Part shown: positions 16,449-24,025 of the stretch, one piece after another
How the letters are laid out: every line of letters begins with the position of its first letter
Numbering within the stretch: the first letter of the stretch is position 1
Assembly: GCA_910588655.1 (NCBI GenBank)
Contig: CAJUPJ010000042.1
Location: 1 to 26,795, forward strand
DNA length: 26,795 nucleotides
Reading direction: 5' to 3'
DNA from: an uncultured Lachnospiraceae bacterium
Lineage (GTDB): Bacteria; Bacillota; Clostridia; Lachnospirales; Lachnospiraceae
Position numbers and translations under genes: made by a program
The notes under the pieces: generated by a model
Databases searched by the model: none
Seen by the model: the letters and a program-made list of their open reading frames with translations, nothing else
Told to the model about the DNA's origin: nothing

Positions 16449-16697
16449 TTAATTATCATGATTGTCCATATCTGGTTTTTCTGGCGGGATGTATTCCAAA
16501 AGGTCAGAAATGGAACAATTCAAAGTATGGCAGATTCTGATTAACACGTCTGTATCAAGAAGGGTGATAGTGTTGTCAATATACCCTTTAAGCTGCAGGT
16601 GCTGCATTTTTGCTCTTTAGCAGAACTTATTTTTATTCATTCCGGACGTTTTAAGCAAACTGGAAAGATGTATTTTTAACATTCCGTTATTTTCCAA
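16449..16697 (-). pseudogene. XRE-type regulator, sibling 2, nonsense-mutated
   Basis: Read on the minus strand from TTG 16697 (GGAGGG upstream) it gives MENNGMLKIHLSSLLKTSGM, then NKNKFC, then TAA at 16617-16619. The frame stays open: RAKMQHLQLKGYIDNTITLL, DTDVLIRICHTLNCSISDLLE, YIPPEKPDMDNHDN, with a stop at 16449. Both siblings have Gln exactly where the TAA lies (NKFCQKAEI and NKFCQRAEI), so CAA to TAA is the direct reading. The recognition region has also diverged (HLQLKGY against SQLNGY). Without readthrough the product is a 26-residue fragment. Confidence 0.8.
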
Positions 16698-16851
16698 ATC
16701 TATTCCCTCCTGTGTCGGATATTGTCGAATAATGTTAAATAAAAACTGTTGACTTTTATAGTATATATTAGTTAGAGTATATTTAATAGTTATAACAAAT
16801 TATCGTTAATAAATTAAGGATAAGAAGTTATACATATATAAGGAGGAAGAT

Positions 16852-17073
16852 ATGGACAGAAAAAGGGCAAAAAGAATAATCAAGGCAATGGCAACAAGGG
16901 AGGGAAAGGATGAAAATTTGGTAAGAGAGGAGATGACAAAAGCAATTACTATGGGGTATATGGATACTGAAAAACAAAAGATTTGGACAGAATTATTCGG
17001 GAAAGGACATATACCCAATCCTGAAGAATTTATTATGCAGGTAAGCAACCGGGCTAAGCGAAATACAATATAG
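16852..17073 (+). CDS. Spo0A-C-like mini-protein (73 aa)
   Basis: ATG 16852 behind AAGGAGG. The sequence MDRKRAKRIIKAMATREGKD, ENLVREEMTKAITMGYMDTE, KQKIWTELFGKGHIPNPEEF resembles the second half of the Spo0A effector domain: a V-R-E-E-M-x-x-A-I helix, then LFG, a Pro, and PEEFI. Stand-alone versions of this piece are found in Clostridia and are often annotated as sporulation-factor-like. It lacks the receiver domain and the first part of the Spo0A HTH, so any DNA binding is speculative. It is transcribed opposite to the XRE siblings that flank it on both sides. Confidence 0.65.
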   Translation: MDRKRAKRIIKAMATREGKDENLVREEMTKAITMGYMDTEKQKIWTELFGKGHIPNPEEFIMQVSNRAKRNTI

Positions 17074-17085
17074 AGTTAAGTGCTT

Positions 17086-17307
17086 TTAGGATTTTGGTTT
17101 GTATTCCAATAAATCAGAAATGGAACAGTTCAATGTATCGCACATTCTGGCGAGTACATCTGTATCAAGTCTGGTTATTGTGTTGGTCAGGTATCCGTTT
17201 AATTGTGAGTGCTGTATTTCTGCACGCTGGCAAAACTTATTTTTGCTTAAGCCAGCATCCTTTAGCAGTTCGTCCAGATGAATTACAATGATGCCTCTCT
17301 CTGACAT
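17086..17307 (-). CDS. XRE-type regulator, sibling 3
   Basis: 73 residues: MSERGIIVIHLDELLKDAGL, SKNKFCQRAEIQHSQLNGYL, TNTITRLDTDVLARMCDTLN, CSISDLLEYKPKS. It is intact and very similar to the sibling at 16115; NGY and TITRLDTDVLAR are identical. The minus-strand start has GGGAGG. It ends 12 bases from the end of the convergent Spo0A-C-like gene, without an obvious terminator between. The divergent gene at 17442 starts 134 bases from its start codon, so the gap 17308-17441 could hold a shared operator. Confidence 0.88.
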   Translation of the reverse strand: MSERGIIVIHLDELLKDAGLSKNKFCQRAEIQHSQLNGYLTNTITRLDTDVLARMCDTLNCSISDLLEYKPKS

Positions 17308-17441
17308 AGTGTACCTCCCTATATAGTTTAAGACTATTATATTATGTGCCTATTCAAAAAATCAGTTCTAATTTATTATAGGTAGAAAGTTATACAAAAA
17401 TTGTGAAAGCTATTTAAGGTAGCGGGCTAGGAGGGATAACT

Positions 17442-17723
17442 ATGTTTAGTGCAAAGGATATGCAGGCGTTAATTTGTATTCATGATGCCTATAGGACGCT
17501 GAATACAACATTAATGGGAACAGAATTACTTGTTACTCCAGATGAGGGTGTTTTAGGGGCATTTAGCCGGATTCATGCTGTGATTGAAAACAATGTTGTT
17601 GCAGGACTAAAGAAAAATCATTGTGAAGCTGTGTGGAAAATAGTGGATGATAAGTCATTAACACCAAAACAACAGGCAGAAATGTTATTGGGAGAAAGAA
17701 CTGTTCCAGTTGACATTTTGTGA
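17442..17723 (+). CDS. small acidic protein family member (93 aa)
   Basis: ATG 17442 behind AGGAGGG. The sequence MFSAKDMQALICIHDAYRTL, NTTLMGTELLVTPDEGVLGA, FSRIHAVIENNV and the C-terminal SLTPKQQAEMLLGERTVPVD share the pattern of the proteins at 1625-2182 and 19290-19565: a DM at the start of the domain, an I-x-DA helix with LN, a hydrophobic VL/VF helix, then TP(E/K) and A-x-(M/I)L. It is all helical and cytoplasmic, with no catalytic motif. It is divergent from an XRE repressor. I do not recognise it; a regulatory or antitoxin-like accessory role is only a guess. Confidence 0.7.
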   Translation: MFSAKDMQALICIHDAYRTLNTTLMGTELLVTPDEGVLGAFSRIHAVIENNVVAGLKKNHCEAVWKIVDDKSLTPKQQAEMLLGERTVPVDIL

Positions 17724-18035
17724 AATTTATTGCAGAGAAGAGGGGTTTATGGCTATTGGGGCTATTAAAATAGTTAAAGTACAAATACGGGCGGAAGAAA
17801 AAGCATTGACTGGAAATGTAATAATAGGTGGCTGGATATTTTGTTTTTTCTGCTTATTTTTTAGTTTACAAAAAAGGAAATATTGAAGTTATCTCTTTTA
17901 TAATTTGAGTTTTTTTTGTATACAAATTAAATTTTTCAAAAAATAGGATGACTTCTGAAAAAGAGTGCGGTATAATTTAACATATAAAGATTAGCATGCT
18001 ATTTTTATTATACATTGAGATAGGAGGCAGATAGT
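17724..18035. other. AT-rich intergenic region with promoter
   Basis: No gene. The first part contains short leftover frames only. A promoter for the next gene lies at 17948-17976. Confidence 0.5.
17948..17976 (+). promoter_or_regulatory. sigma-A-type promoter
   Basis: -35 ATGACT (17948-17953), 17-bp spacer, -10 TATAAT (17971-17976). The string GGTATAATTTAAC at the -10 recurs exactly at the very end of the window (26783-26795). Confidence 0.55.
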
Positions 18036-18254
18036 ATGAGAAAGAAAAATTTAATAATGGTTCTCTTTGTTATGACACTGATATTGTTATCATCTGGTAC
18101 TATGGCAGAGGCGAAAACAAATCCTAAATTGGCAGTAAAAACAAAGGCAATGACAGCAGGGCAGACTTACCGGTTGAGGTTGAAAGGGGTGCCAGTCACA
18201 GGATACCACATATGGGGAGGAGGATGCAAATATGTCAAGAATTACAGATTATAG
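18036..18254 (+). pseudogene. 5' stub of a secreted Big-type surface protein
   Basis: ATG 18036 behind GGAGG encodes a signal peptide MRKKNLIMVLFVMTLILLSS ending near AEAKT, then NPKLAVKTKAMTAGQTYRLR and LKGVP. The KLxVKTKxMTxGQTYxLxLKG pattern is the first strands of the bacterial Ig-like (Big_2 type) repeat of clostridial surface proteins. After about 18200 the family resemblance ends and the frame runs into the start of the 227-aa gene copy 2 (stop at 18254, 20 bases past its ATG). The rest of the surface protein has been replaced by the duplicated gene. It keeps a good promoter and ribosome binding site. Confidence 0.6.
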
Positions 18255-18915
18255 CTTTCTGTTCCAAAATATGTTTGGGACACAAAAGACAACGCTTCCA
18301 GGTACTTTTCAGTTGTCACAGTTAAACAGCAGTTCTGTGCAGAAACAATTAAAAGCTGCAGGTATTGACACAAACAGCAAGCAGTACAAAGCTGCATTGA
18401 AACAGATGATGTCAAATGCAAATGGCGCAATGTATACAAACATTCAGGGCATAAAAAATCTGATGAAGAATTATGACAAGGATGGGGATTATATTGACCC
18501 AACTACCGGACTGGCAGGTCTTTTGGTAACGGAAGAAAATGCAGAGAGCAGGGAACGTATTATCTCTATCCCTGAGAGCAGCCGGGATGAAATGTTTGAA
18601 TTGACGAAGAAAGAATTTCTACGTGAAAATGGTGTCCAGAATGGTGACACAACAAAACGGTCAGATGTGTACACAAACCTGCACCGGAAAATGAAGAAAA
18701 ATGACCGTCTGGCAGCGGGGTATACCTTAGAGCAGTATGAACGGGCGTACCGGCAGGCGTTTCTGGGTGCTGCAAAGAAAGCTGATCCGGAGTGGAAAAA
18801 TGGAAAACCGATTCTGTCCGGGGCATTGGATGGTATCACAAGGGAATCCGTAGAAGCTAATATGAAAAAAACAGGTAATAAAGCTACACAGGCATCTATG
18901 GATATAAAGATATAG
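18232..18915 (+). CDS. leaderless 227-aa protein of unknown function, copy 2
   Basis: ATG 18232 after GGAGGAGG. The length matches copy 1 at 14664-15347 (227 residues), and the start MSRITDYSFLFQNMFGTQKT is closely similar. By reading the two genes side by side I find an identical 287-nucleotide core (18439-18725 against 14871-15157), while the flanks on both sides have diverged by roughly 5-20%. That mosaic implies recent gene conversion or recombination within the gene. It is intact and now driven by the promoter of the truncated surface-protein gene. It is not followed by a P-domain gene, unlike copy 1. Confidence 0.85.
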   Translation: MSRITDYSFLFQNMFGTQKTTLPGTFQLSQLNSSSVQKQLKAAGIDTNSKQYKAALKQMMSNANGAMYTNIQGIKNLMKNYDKDGDYIDPTTGLAGLLVTEENAESRERIISIPESSRDEMFELTKKEFLRENGVQNGDTTKRSDVYTNLHRKMKKNDRLAAGYTLEQYERAYRQAFLGAAKKADPEWKNGKPILSGALDGITRESVEANMKKTGNKATQASMDIKI

Positions 18916-19036
18916 TAAGGTTTGGAATGGTAACTGTTGTTCGGACAGAGAAACAGATAGTTGGAATCCTGTAATGTAGAAATGGAAAGAGATAAAAGTA
19001 ATTATTGGGGTAGGCGTACTGCGTTTCATTATAAAT

Positions 19037-19276
19037 GTGCGATTGCAGTACACCTTTCAAGAATATTCTAAAGCATTTGATGTGATGCTTGTTATGGCAG
19101 AATTATCAGATTATTGGGTAGACCTAGAAATTGCAACACAAAATTGGGCAAATAAGGAACATATTTTGTATAAGCTTCATAATGAAATAGAAAGAGCACT
19201 GGTTAATTATAGGGTAAAGCATGAAAGAAGAAAAGATTTTGGAGACTATTTACAAACAATAAAGAAAATAAGATAG
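19037..19276 (+). CDS. small helical hypothetical protein
   Basis: A GTG-started frame of 79 residues (MRLQYTFQEYSKAFDVMLVM, AELSDYWVDLEIATQNWANK, then a charged helix ERALVNYRVKHERRKDFGDY). No clear ribosome binding site precedes the GTG; an internal ATG at about 19084 is an alternative start. It lies 13 bases before the next gene in the same direction, which supports its being translated. No domain is recognised. Confidence 0.4.
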   Translation: MRLQYTFQEYSKAFDVMLVMAELSDYWVDLEIATQNWANKEHILYKLHNEIERALVNYRVKHERRKDFGDYLQTIKKIR

Positions 19277-19289
19277 TGTCAAGTGATCT

Positions 19290-19565
19290 ATGAAAAAACA
19301 AGATATGGCATTATTGATTGAGGTGGAGGACACGCTGAATGATATGGATAATGCACTGGAACAGCTTACGGGATATGGGCATGCAAATGGTGAGTTTGTG
19401 AAACTGGATAATGTTTTTAATGTGATTCAAAATAATTCCCATAAATATTATGCTGATAAAGCTGAGGATAAAACTCAGTTATTTATGAGTATTCTAATGG
19501 GCAGGGAAAAGACACCAGAGGAGCGTGCAGATATTTTGATAAATGGGACGGTTCGGCTTGAGTAG
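19290..19565 (+). CDS. small acidic protein family member (91 aa)
   Basis: Third member of the family also seen at 1625 and 17442: MKKQDMALLIEVEDTLNDMD, NALEQLTGYGHANGEFVKLD, NVFNVIQNNSHKYYADKAED and a C-terminus GREKTPEERADILINGTVRL. The DM, L-I/V helix, LN, F-x-V-I-Q-N-N and TPEERADIL positions line up with ITMLL-type ends in the others. The ribosome binding site is weak (AAGTGAT). No function is known. Confidence 0.65.
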   Translation: MKKQDMALLIEVEDTLNDMDNALEQLTGYGHANGEFVKLDNVFNVIQNNSHKYYADKAEDKTQLFMSILMGREKTPEERADILINGTVRLE

Positions 19566-20116
19566 CAATAATATCAGGAAAATGGTTGCAAAATGATATT
19601 TGTTAAGGGAGTGATTTGGTTAAAAATTGCTCCTTATTTTATTGGGGTATGATTTCTTACAAGATATAACAGTTATTAACGTTCTTAGATTATGAAAAAA
19701 CAATTCTACAAGCAGTCTGTTTTTTATGTCAATATTTGCGATATATTTTGACAAAAGAACAGATAAATCCAAATATTTATCCATTATACTTCCCTATATG
19801 ATAAAAAACGGGGAATCTAACAATGGTATTATATGTGTCCGCATGAAATGGGGGATATAATATTAGGATAAAAAATGGCTCATGCCAATCGAATGAAAAA
19901 AGAGAAACATATAAACTTGCCATAGTCCAACAAGGGGCTGTGGCATTTTTTATTCGACATTTTTTCTTGTTTTTCTATATGATTTTTCAAAATTCTTCCC
20001 TCGGATTTTATTTACGATAATAAGCAGACACCGGATTTTTCGCTGTCGTTCTCCGACAGCCTTCTGATTTTTGGTTCGGACAAGAACAGGAAAGTAAAAA
20101 ATCAGGAGGTTAAAGT
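19566..20116. other. gene-free junction between the low-GC block and the conjugative-element debris
   Basis: No gene found. It holds a terminator-like hairpin at 19919-19952, a TTGACA at 19748-19753 without a good -10, and a short hairpin GCTGTCG/CGACAGC at about 20042-20059. Base composition becomes more GC-rich after it. Confidence 0.5.
19919..19952 (+). terminator. intrinsic terminator
   Basis: Arms GCCATAGTCC (19919-19928) and GGGCTGTGGC (19935-19944), with G-U pairs, followed by ATTTTTT. Confidence 0.6.
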
Positions 20117-20433
20117 ATGTATTATGATGTGCAGAAAAGCGCAGACAGAATAAGAAAACTCAGAGAAAATAGAAACTTAACCCAAAATGAGGCAGCTGAG
20201 CAGATGGGTTTTTCATTCGGTGGCTACCGAAAACTGGAACGTGGTCTTAATGGGGGAGTATAGACAGTCTGATGCTGGTTGCAGAGTTTTACCATGTATC
20301 TTTAGATTATCTGGTTTATGGGGAAAAGCCGGAATACATAAGCAGTTTATTGAATGGACTGACAGAAAAACAGAAGTGCATTGTACTCAATAATATGGCA
20401 AATCTTGTAGAGAATTTGAGGGAATTTCAATAG
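20117..20433 (+). pseudogene. XRE-family regulator with one-base frameshift
   Basis: ATG 20117 behind AGGAGG gives MYYDVQKSADRIRKLRENRN, LTQNEAAEQMGFSFGGYRKL and ERGLNGG, a clean HTH, then goes out of frame in the G5 run at 20252-20256 and stops at 20261. In the adjacent frame the protein continues SIDSLMLVAEFYHVSLDYLV, YGEKPEYISSLLNGLTEKQK and ends ENLREFQ with TAG at 20431. Inserting one A (GGGGGAAGTATA) restores an ordinary 106-residue regulator of the type carried by Tn1549-like elements. Confidence 0.75.
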
Positions 20434-21181
20434 AAGTGTCCGTGGGGCGGTCACTAAAAGTTCCCAAACTGTGTACTCCCATTTCTCAAAAAAAGATTAT
20501 ACAATGGCTTTACAAATTGAATAGGACAAGCACACATTCCGATATATTTCCGCTTTGCCGTATGGCAGAGTGGCCGGAACCCATTTCGTGCCATGATAAT
20601 CCTGCATGGTGTTTAACTGAGTTATCTTCTTAGATGATTCGGAGAATCATCTTGTTGCCCGTGAAGGATTGGAGCAGAGGTTTGGGTCTGCCAGAGCAGC
20701 GTCTGGAGGTAATGGATTATACGGACACCAGGATTGCAGAAAATGATCCTTTCGTGGAAGTGGCGTTTTGCACATGAAACCGGATGGGCTGGTGGAAGTG
20801 CAGTGGGGACAGGCGCAGTTCCGTGTGTAACCCGGCTGGGGAAAATGTGAACAAAGTTCGCAATGCAGATATTGTACTATGAACAGCACAATATCTGGCG
20901 GATTAGCTGCTTCCGTTGGTCGCAGCATGACCACAAGGTTTGAAGTTTCAAATACACATGAAAACACCATGCTAAGTGAAACTATATCAAATCTGGAGAG
21001 ATGATTGGCTGCGTATGCAGCCGGTTGTCCTCTGATATAAACGCTTTCGCCCTAAAGAAGAAACAAAAAATATATTATTCAGGGCTTTGTGGGGATGGGA
21101 GCGTTTATATGGGAGGATAACATAGCCGGCAGAGTTTTTCCCTTTGGAACAATCAACAGATTTTTGAATTGGAGGTCATTT
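20434..21181. other. decayed higher-GC conjugative-element DNA
   Basis: No intact gene. Short frames with protein-like composition occur (for example 20634-20780, RRIILLPVKDWSRG and EVMDYTDTRIAENDPFVEVA), but none has a full length or family I can defend. Small inverted repeats are present: AGATGATT/AATCATCT near 20633-20653, and TATAAACGCT / AGCGTTTATA flanking 21038-21110. Confidence 0.4.
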
Positions 21182-21406
21182 ATGATGAATTACGAGGAAA
21201 ACCCGATTGTAAAGGGTGTTTTATTTGCGCGAAGGCAAAGTGAGGATGGGCAGGCTTGTCTGCACCATCCAAGCGCGCCCGCGAAAGAGAATATCCGTAA
21301 TGGTATTCTCTTTATGAGCAGCATGAAGTCACAGGAGAATGTGGAGCAGATGGTAATGCAGATAAAAGTGCAGTGTGCCAAAAGAAACATTCTTGTGGGG
21401 ATGTAG
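21182..21406 (+). CDS. small hypothetical protein (74 aa)
   Basis: ATG 21182 (or 21185) after TTGGAGG. Sequence MMNYEENPIVKGVLFARRQS, EDGQACLHHPSAPAKENIRN, GILFMSSMKSQENVEQMVMQ. I do not recognise it. It precedes a MazF-like fragment in the same direction and could be what is left of a partner gene, but the sequence does not show that. Confidence 0.4.
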   Translation: MMNYEENPIVKGVLFARRQSEDGQACLHHPSAPAKENIRNGILFMSSMKSQENVEQMVMQIKVQCAKRNILVGM

Positions 21407-21472
21407 CGGTGGAGCATAACCAGATGGGGGATATGGATTTGGACAGACCGATAGTCAAAGATACACAAAAAG

Positions 21473-21664
21473 GAATACCTGCCAACCCATGTGTTTCTGA
21501 ATGGGTACAGGAATACCGGGCTGCACCGCCACGGTCTTGCCCTATGCGAACAGATTACTTCCGTTGCCTATTCGGACATTATGGAAGTGACCAGCAGGGT
21601 AAGTAAAAGAAAGCGGGCGGAGATTGGCCATGCGGTAAAAGTGCAGTGCGGTCTTGCGGCATAA
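21473..21664 (+). pseudogene. orphan C-terminal half of a MazF/PemK-family toxin
   Basis: In frame from 21473 it reads EYLPTHVFLNGYRNTGLHRH, GLALCEQITSVAYSDIMEVT and SRVSKRKRAEIGHAVKVQCG, ending LAA. This matches the MazF/PemK C-terminus in order: LPTHV strand, GL, LCEQI(T) strand (the well-known E-Q-I), then a helix E(I)-x-x-A-V. The N-terminal half, including the RPV/I-V-S-N strand, is not upstream; a stop lies in frame at 21452. The nuclease fold is incomplete, so it should be inactive. PemK-type genes are common in these conjugative elements. Confidence 0.65.
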
Positions 21665-21688
21665 AAGGAAGCGGGAAAGGAGAAGGAA

Positions 21689-21937
21689 ATGACGGCAGGG
21701 AAATACAGGGCATTGCTGGCAGTGGATTTTGAAGATGTGGAAATTGGCAGCCTGACGGATATATCCGGAATCAGGATAGACAAAGGGCTGCCGTTGGAAA
21801 AACGCAGGCAGAAGTATCTCAGGCAGGCGGGGAACCCGTATCTTGTAAGGATAGGGAATATGAAAGTTAAGGTAAGATTCGCTGAAAACGGTGTTTCTAT
21901 GGAGGAGGCATTTGAAAATATGCTCTTATCCGTATAG
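21689..21937 (+). CDS. small conjugative-element-associated protein (82 aa)
   Basis: ATG 21689 after AAAGGAGAAGG. Sequence MTAGKYRALLAVDFEDVEIG, SLTDISGIRIDKGLPLEKRR, QKYLRQAGNPYLVRIGNMKV, KVRFAENGVSMEEAFENMLL. The layout (D-I-x-x-(I/V)-x-I-D, LP-x-E-x-R, then IxNPY, a K-V strand and a final helix) is that of a small protein usually found just upstream of the serine recombinase in Tn1549-like elements; I believe this is the family called DUF6870, from memory and unverified. It is intact. The recombinase starts 148 bases downstream. Function unknown. Confidence 0.65.
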   Translation: MTAGKYRALLAVDFEDVEIGSLTDISGIRIDKGLPLEKRRQKYLRQAGNPYLVRIGNMKVKVRFAENGVSMEEAFENMLLSV

Positions 21938-22381
21938 AAATATAAATTGAAAAAAGCAGCGGACAAACGGAAAGAGGCGTGTTAAAATAGTTTCAGGACT
22001 AAATTCAATGCGGCTCTTTCTATTTACATAGAAGATTTTACTTCGTTATCTTCTGATAATTAAAAAATAGAAGGAGTGGTTTTATATGATTACCAAAAAA
22101 ATCTATCATGCCGCCATCTATGTGAGGTTATCGAAAGAGGATGGCGACGTCAAAGATGCGGCAAAGGCAGAGAGCAACAGCATTTCTAACCAGAAAAATC
22201 TCATTAAGGATTTCCTGAAGGACAAAGAGAATATTGTCGTTGTGTCGGAGCGTGTGGACGACGGTTACAGTGGTTCCAATTTTGAACGCCCGGCATTCCA
22301 GATGATGCTGGACGACATCAAAAAGGGTATTGTGGACTGTGTCATCGTTAAGGACCTGTCAAGGTTCGGGCGTGAGTACAT

Positions 22382-23642
22382 CAGGACAAACGCATGAATG
22401 TTTATTCTCTTTATTATGATTCATTGTCAAGTCTTACAGGTTTAATATCTGTTCCAAATACTTTCTGGCATTCATGCTAATACAATAATGTCTCTTTCTT
22501 AGCGACATCTTTTTTCCCACATCAAACAGCTTTAATATGGATAAACACCATTTATTTATGATATTCAGATTCTGTGCTGCTGTTTTATCCAACGTGGTAT
22601 TGTTGTCTTCTTTAAATGTCACATCCAAATGCCAGTGCATTATTTCCACTGACCAGTGCTCCCTCACTGTCCTTGCAAACAACTCCACATCCAGCGGCAG
22701 GCTGCTTATATAATATCGTCTTTCTGTTACCTGTTTCCCTGACTGTTCCGTTGTATTGCATATCATCCCTATGCTTTTTATCCCCTTCCAACGGCTTTTT
22801 TCCTGCATCCACCCTATCTTGCTGCACTGGTAATATTCCCTTTTTTCCATTTGGGAATGGGCTTTTTCCACGGTCATTTTATATCCGCCATTGTCTTTTA
22901 TTTCCTAGAGGAGTTCCCCATCCTCAAAATATTCACTGATCTCCCTGTACAGATTTTTCTGGTTTTCCTTTACTGCCAATGTGTAATCCGCATGCTTCTG
23001 TTTTATCTTTTCCACTATCTCCGTCTGCGTCTCCATGGCATCAACCGTTATAACGCATCCTTTTACCTGTATGGTATCCAGCAGTTGCGGGATGGCAGTA
23101 ATCTCATTTGATTTTTATTCCACTTTTTTCTGCCCAAGACAAAAACCGTCCATGTCACACCATACGGAAACAATATGGTTTGCCTTCCGCTCTTTGGATT
23201 TGTTGCCCCTCATGGTTTTTCCATCAATACAGATGATTTTTTTGAGTGTTTCCCCTTCATTGCTGTTTGCAAGTTCATTCCATTTTTTATAAACATTCTG
23301 CATGTATTCAGGCGCAATGCTGCCCATTACCATTTGCATTGTGTCATGTGAGGGAATGCCGTTTCCCAGTTCAATGTAATTCTTTAGGAATTCTTCGTTG
23401 GACTTTGCGAAAATTTCAACTTCCTCCCAGTCATCGGCATTTGCCAATTTTGCAAACAACACAATCACTACAATGTCAAGCAGTTTGTGTCGGACCTTTT
23501 TTTCCTGTCTTTTGTCCTCAATTAATTCTATTGTTTTTAATATCTCTGTCATTGTAAAACACCACCTTTGTCGTAATATTACCACAAATTTCCTGTAAAG
23601 GTGGTGTTAGTTCACAATTTATTCACTCATGCGTTTATCCTA
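22382..23642 (-). mobile_element. ISAs1-family insertion sequence with 10-bp target duplication
   Basis: 1261 bp. Terminal repeats CAGGACAAACGCATGAATG (left) and TAGGATAAACGCATGAGTG (right, reverse complement) differ at three positions. The flanking 10-bp duplication GTGAGTACAT is exact (22372-22381 and 23643-23652), and the host gene rejoins in frame on removal. The transposase is on the minus strand. Confidence 0.92.
22434..23552 (-). pseudogene. ISAs1-family transposase with two in-frame stops
   Basis: Start at ATG 23552 (AAGGTGG upstream); an upstream ATG adds a non-family leader. Reconstructed length is about 372 residues, usual for the family. DDE parts: IICIDGKTMRGNK (D110), VITVDAMETQTEIV (second Asp), and DVTFKEDNNTTLDKTAAQNL (Glu). 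The frame is broken by TAA at 23115-23117 (codon 146, between GQKKVE and KSNEITAI) and TAG at 22905-22907 (codon 216, between FEDGELL and EIKDNGGY), but never shifted. Both fit Gln codons changed by C to T. The transposase should be inactive, yet the element's ends and target duplication are intact. Confidence 0.88.
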
Positions 23643-24025
23643 GTGAGTACATTGATTCCGGCCGTTATATTGAGCGTCTGTTCCCGGCATTGGGGGTACG
23701 TTTTATCGCAGTCAATGACAATTACGACAGTCTGGAAGGGAAAGACCAGTCAGATGAAATCATTATCCCATTTAAGAATTTAATCAATGACGCATACTGC
23801 AGGGATATTTCCATCAAGATACGGAGCCATCTGGAAGTGAAACGGAAGAATGGGGAATACATCGGTTCGTTCACGTCTTATGGCTACCAAAAGTCAGGGG
23901 AGGATTACCATAAGATTGTCATTGACCCATATGCCGCAGGCGTGGTGCGGGATATTTTCAAAATGAAACTGCACGGCATGAGCCAGGACGGCATCGCAAA
24001 AAGGCTGAATGAGGCGGGAATCCTT

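Larger units (their letters stand above)
22086..24025 (+). pseudogene. large serine recombinase, split by ISAs1 and truncated
   Basis: ATG 22086 after AGAAGGAG. The N-terminal resolvase domain has YVRLSKEDGD, the nucleophile region (Ser in RLSK and SISNQ), VSERVDDGYSGSNFERPAFQ and KDLSRFGREYI. At 22381 it is interrupted by an IS (22382-23642). After the IS the same frame resumes DSGRYIERLFPALGVRFIAV, NDNYDSLEGKDQSDEIIIPF, LINDAYCRDISIKIRSHLEV, and GYQKSGEDYHKIVIDPYAAG, VVRDIFKMKLHGMSQDGIAK. Removing the IS and one target copy restores REYIDSGRY perfectly. At 24025 (NEAGILP) the gene runs into the IS4-type element and the remaining C-terminal half (zinc-ribbon and coiled coil) is absent. The element can no longer excise by itself. 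Confidence 0.9.

Noticed and set aside
1700..23117. Genome-wide stop-codon reassignment as the explanation for in-frame stops
   Set aside because: TAA, TAG and TGA are all affected, and many intact genes in the window end normally in TAA or TAG; mutation is simpler.
22616..23598. Plus-strand frames across the ISAs1 element
   Set aside because: Shadows of the transposase, which has DDE motifs on the minus strand.
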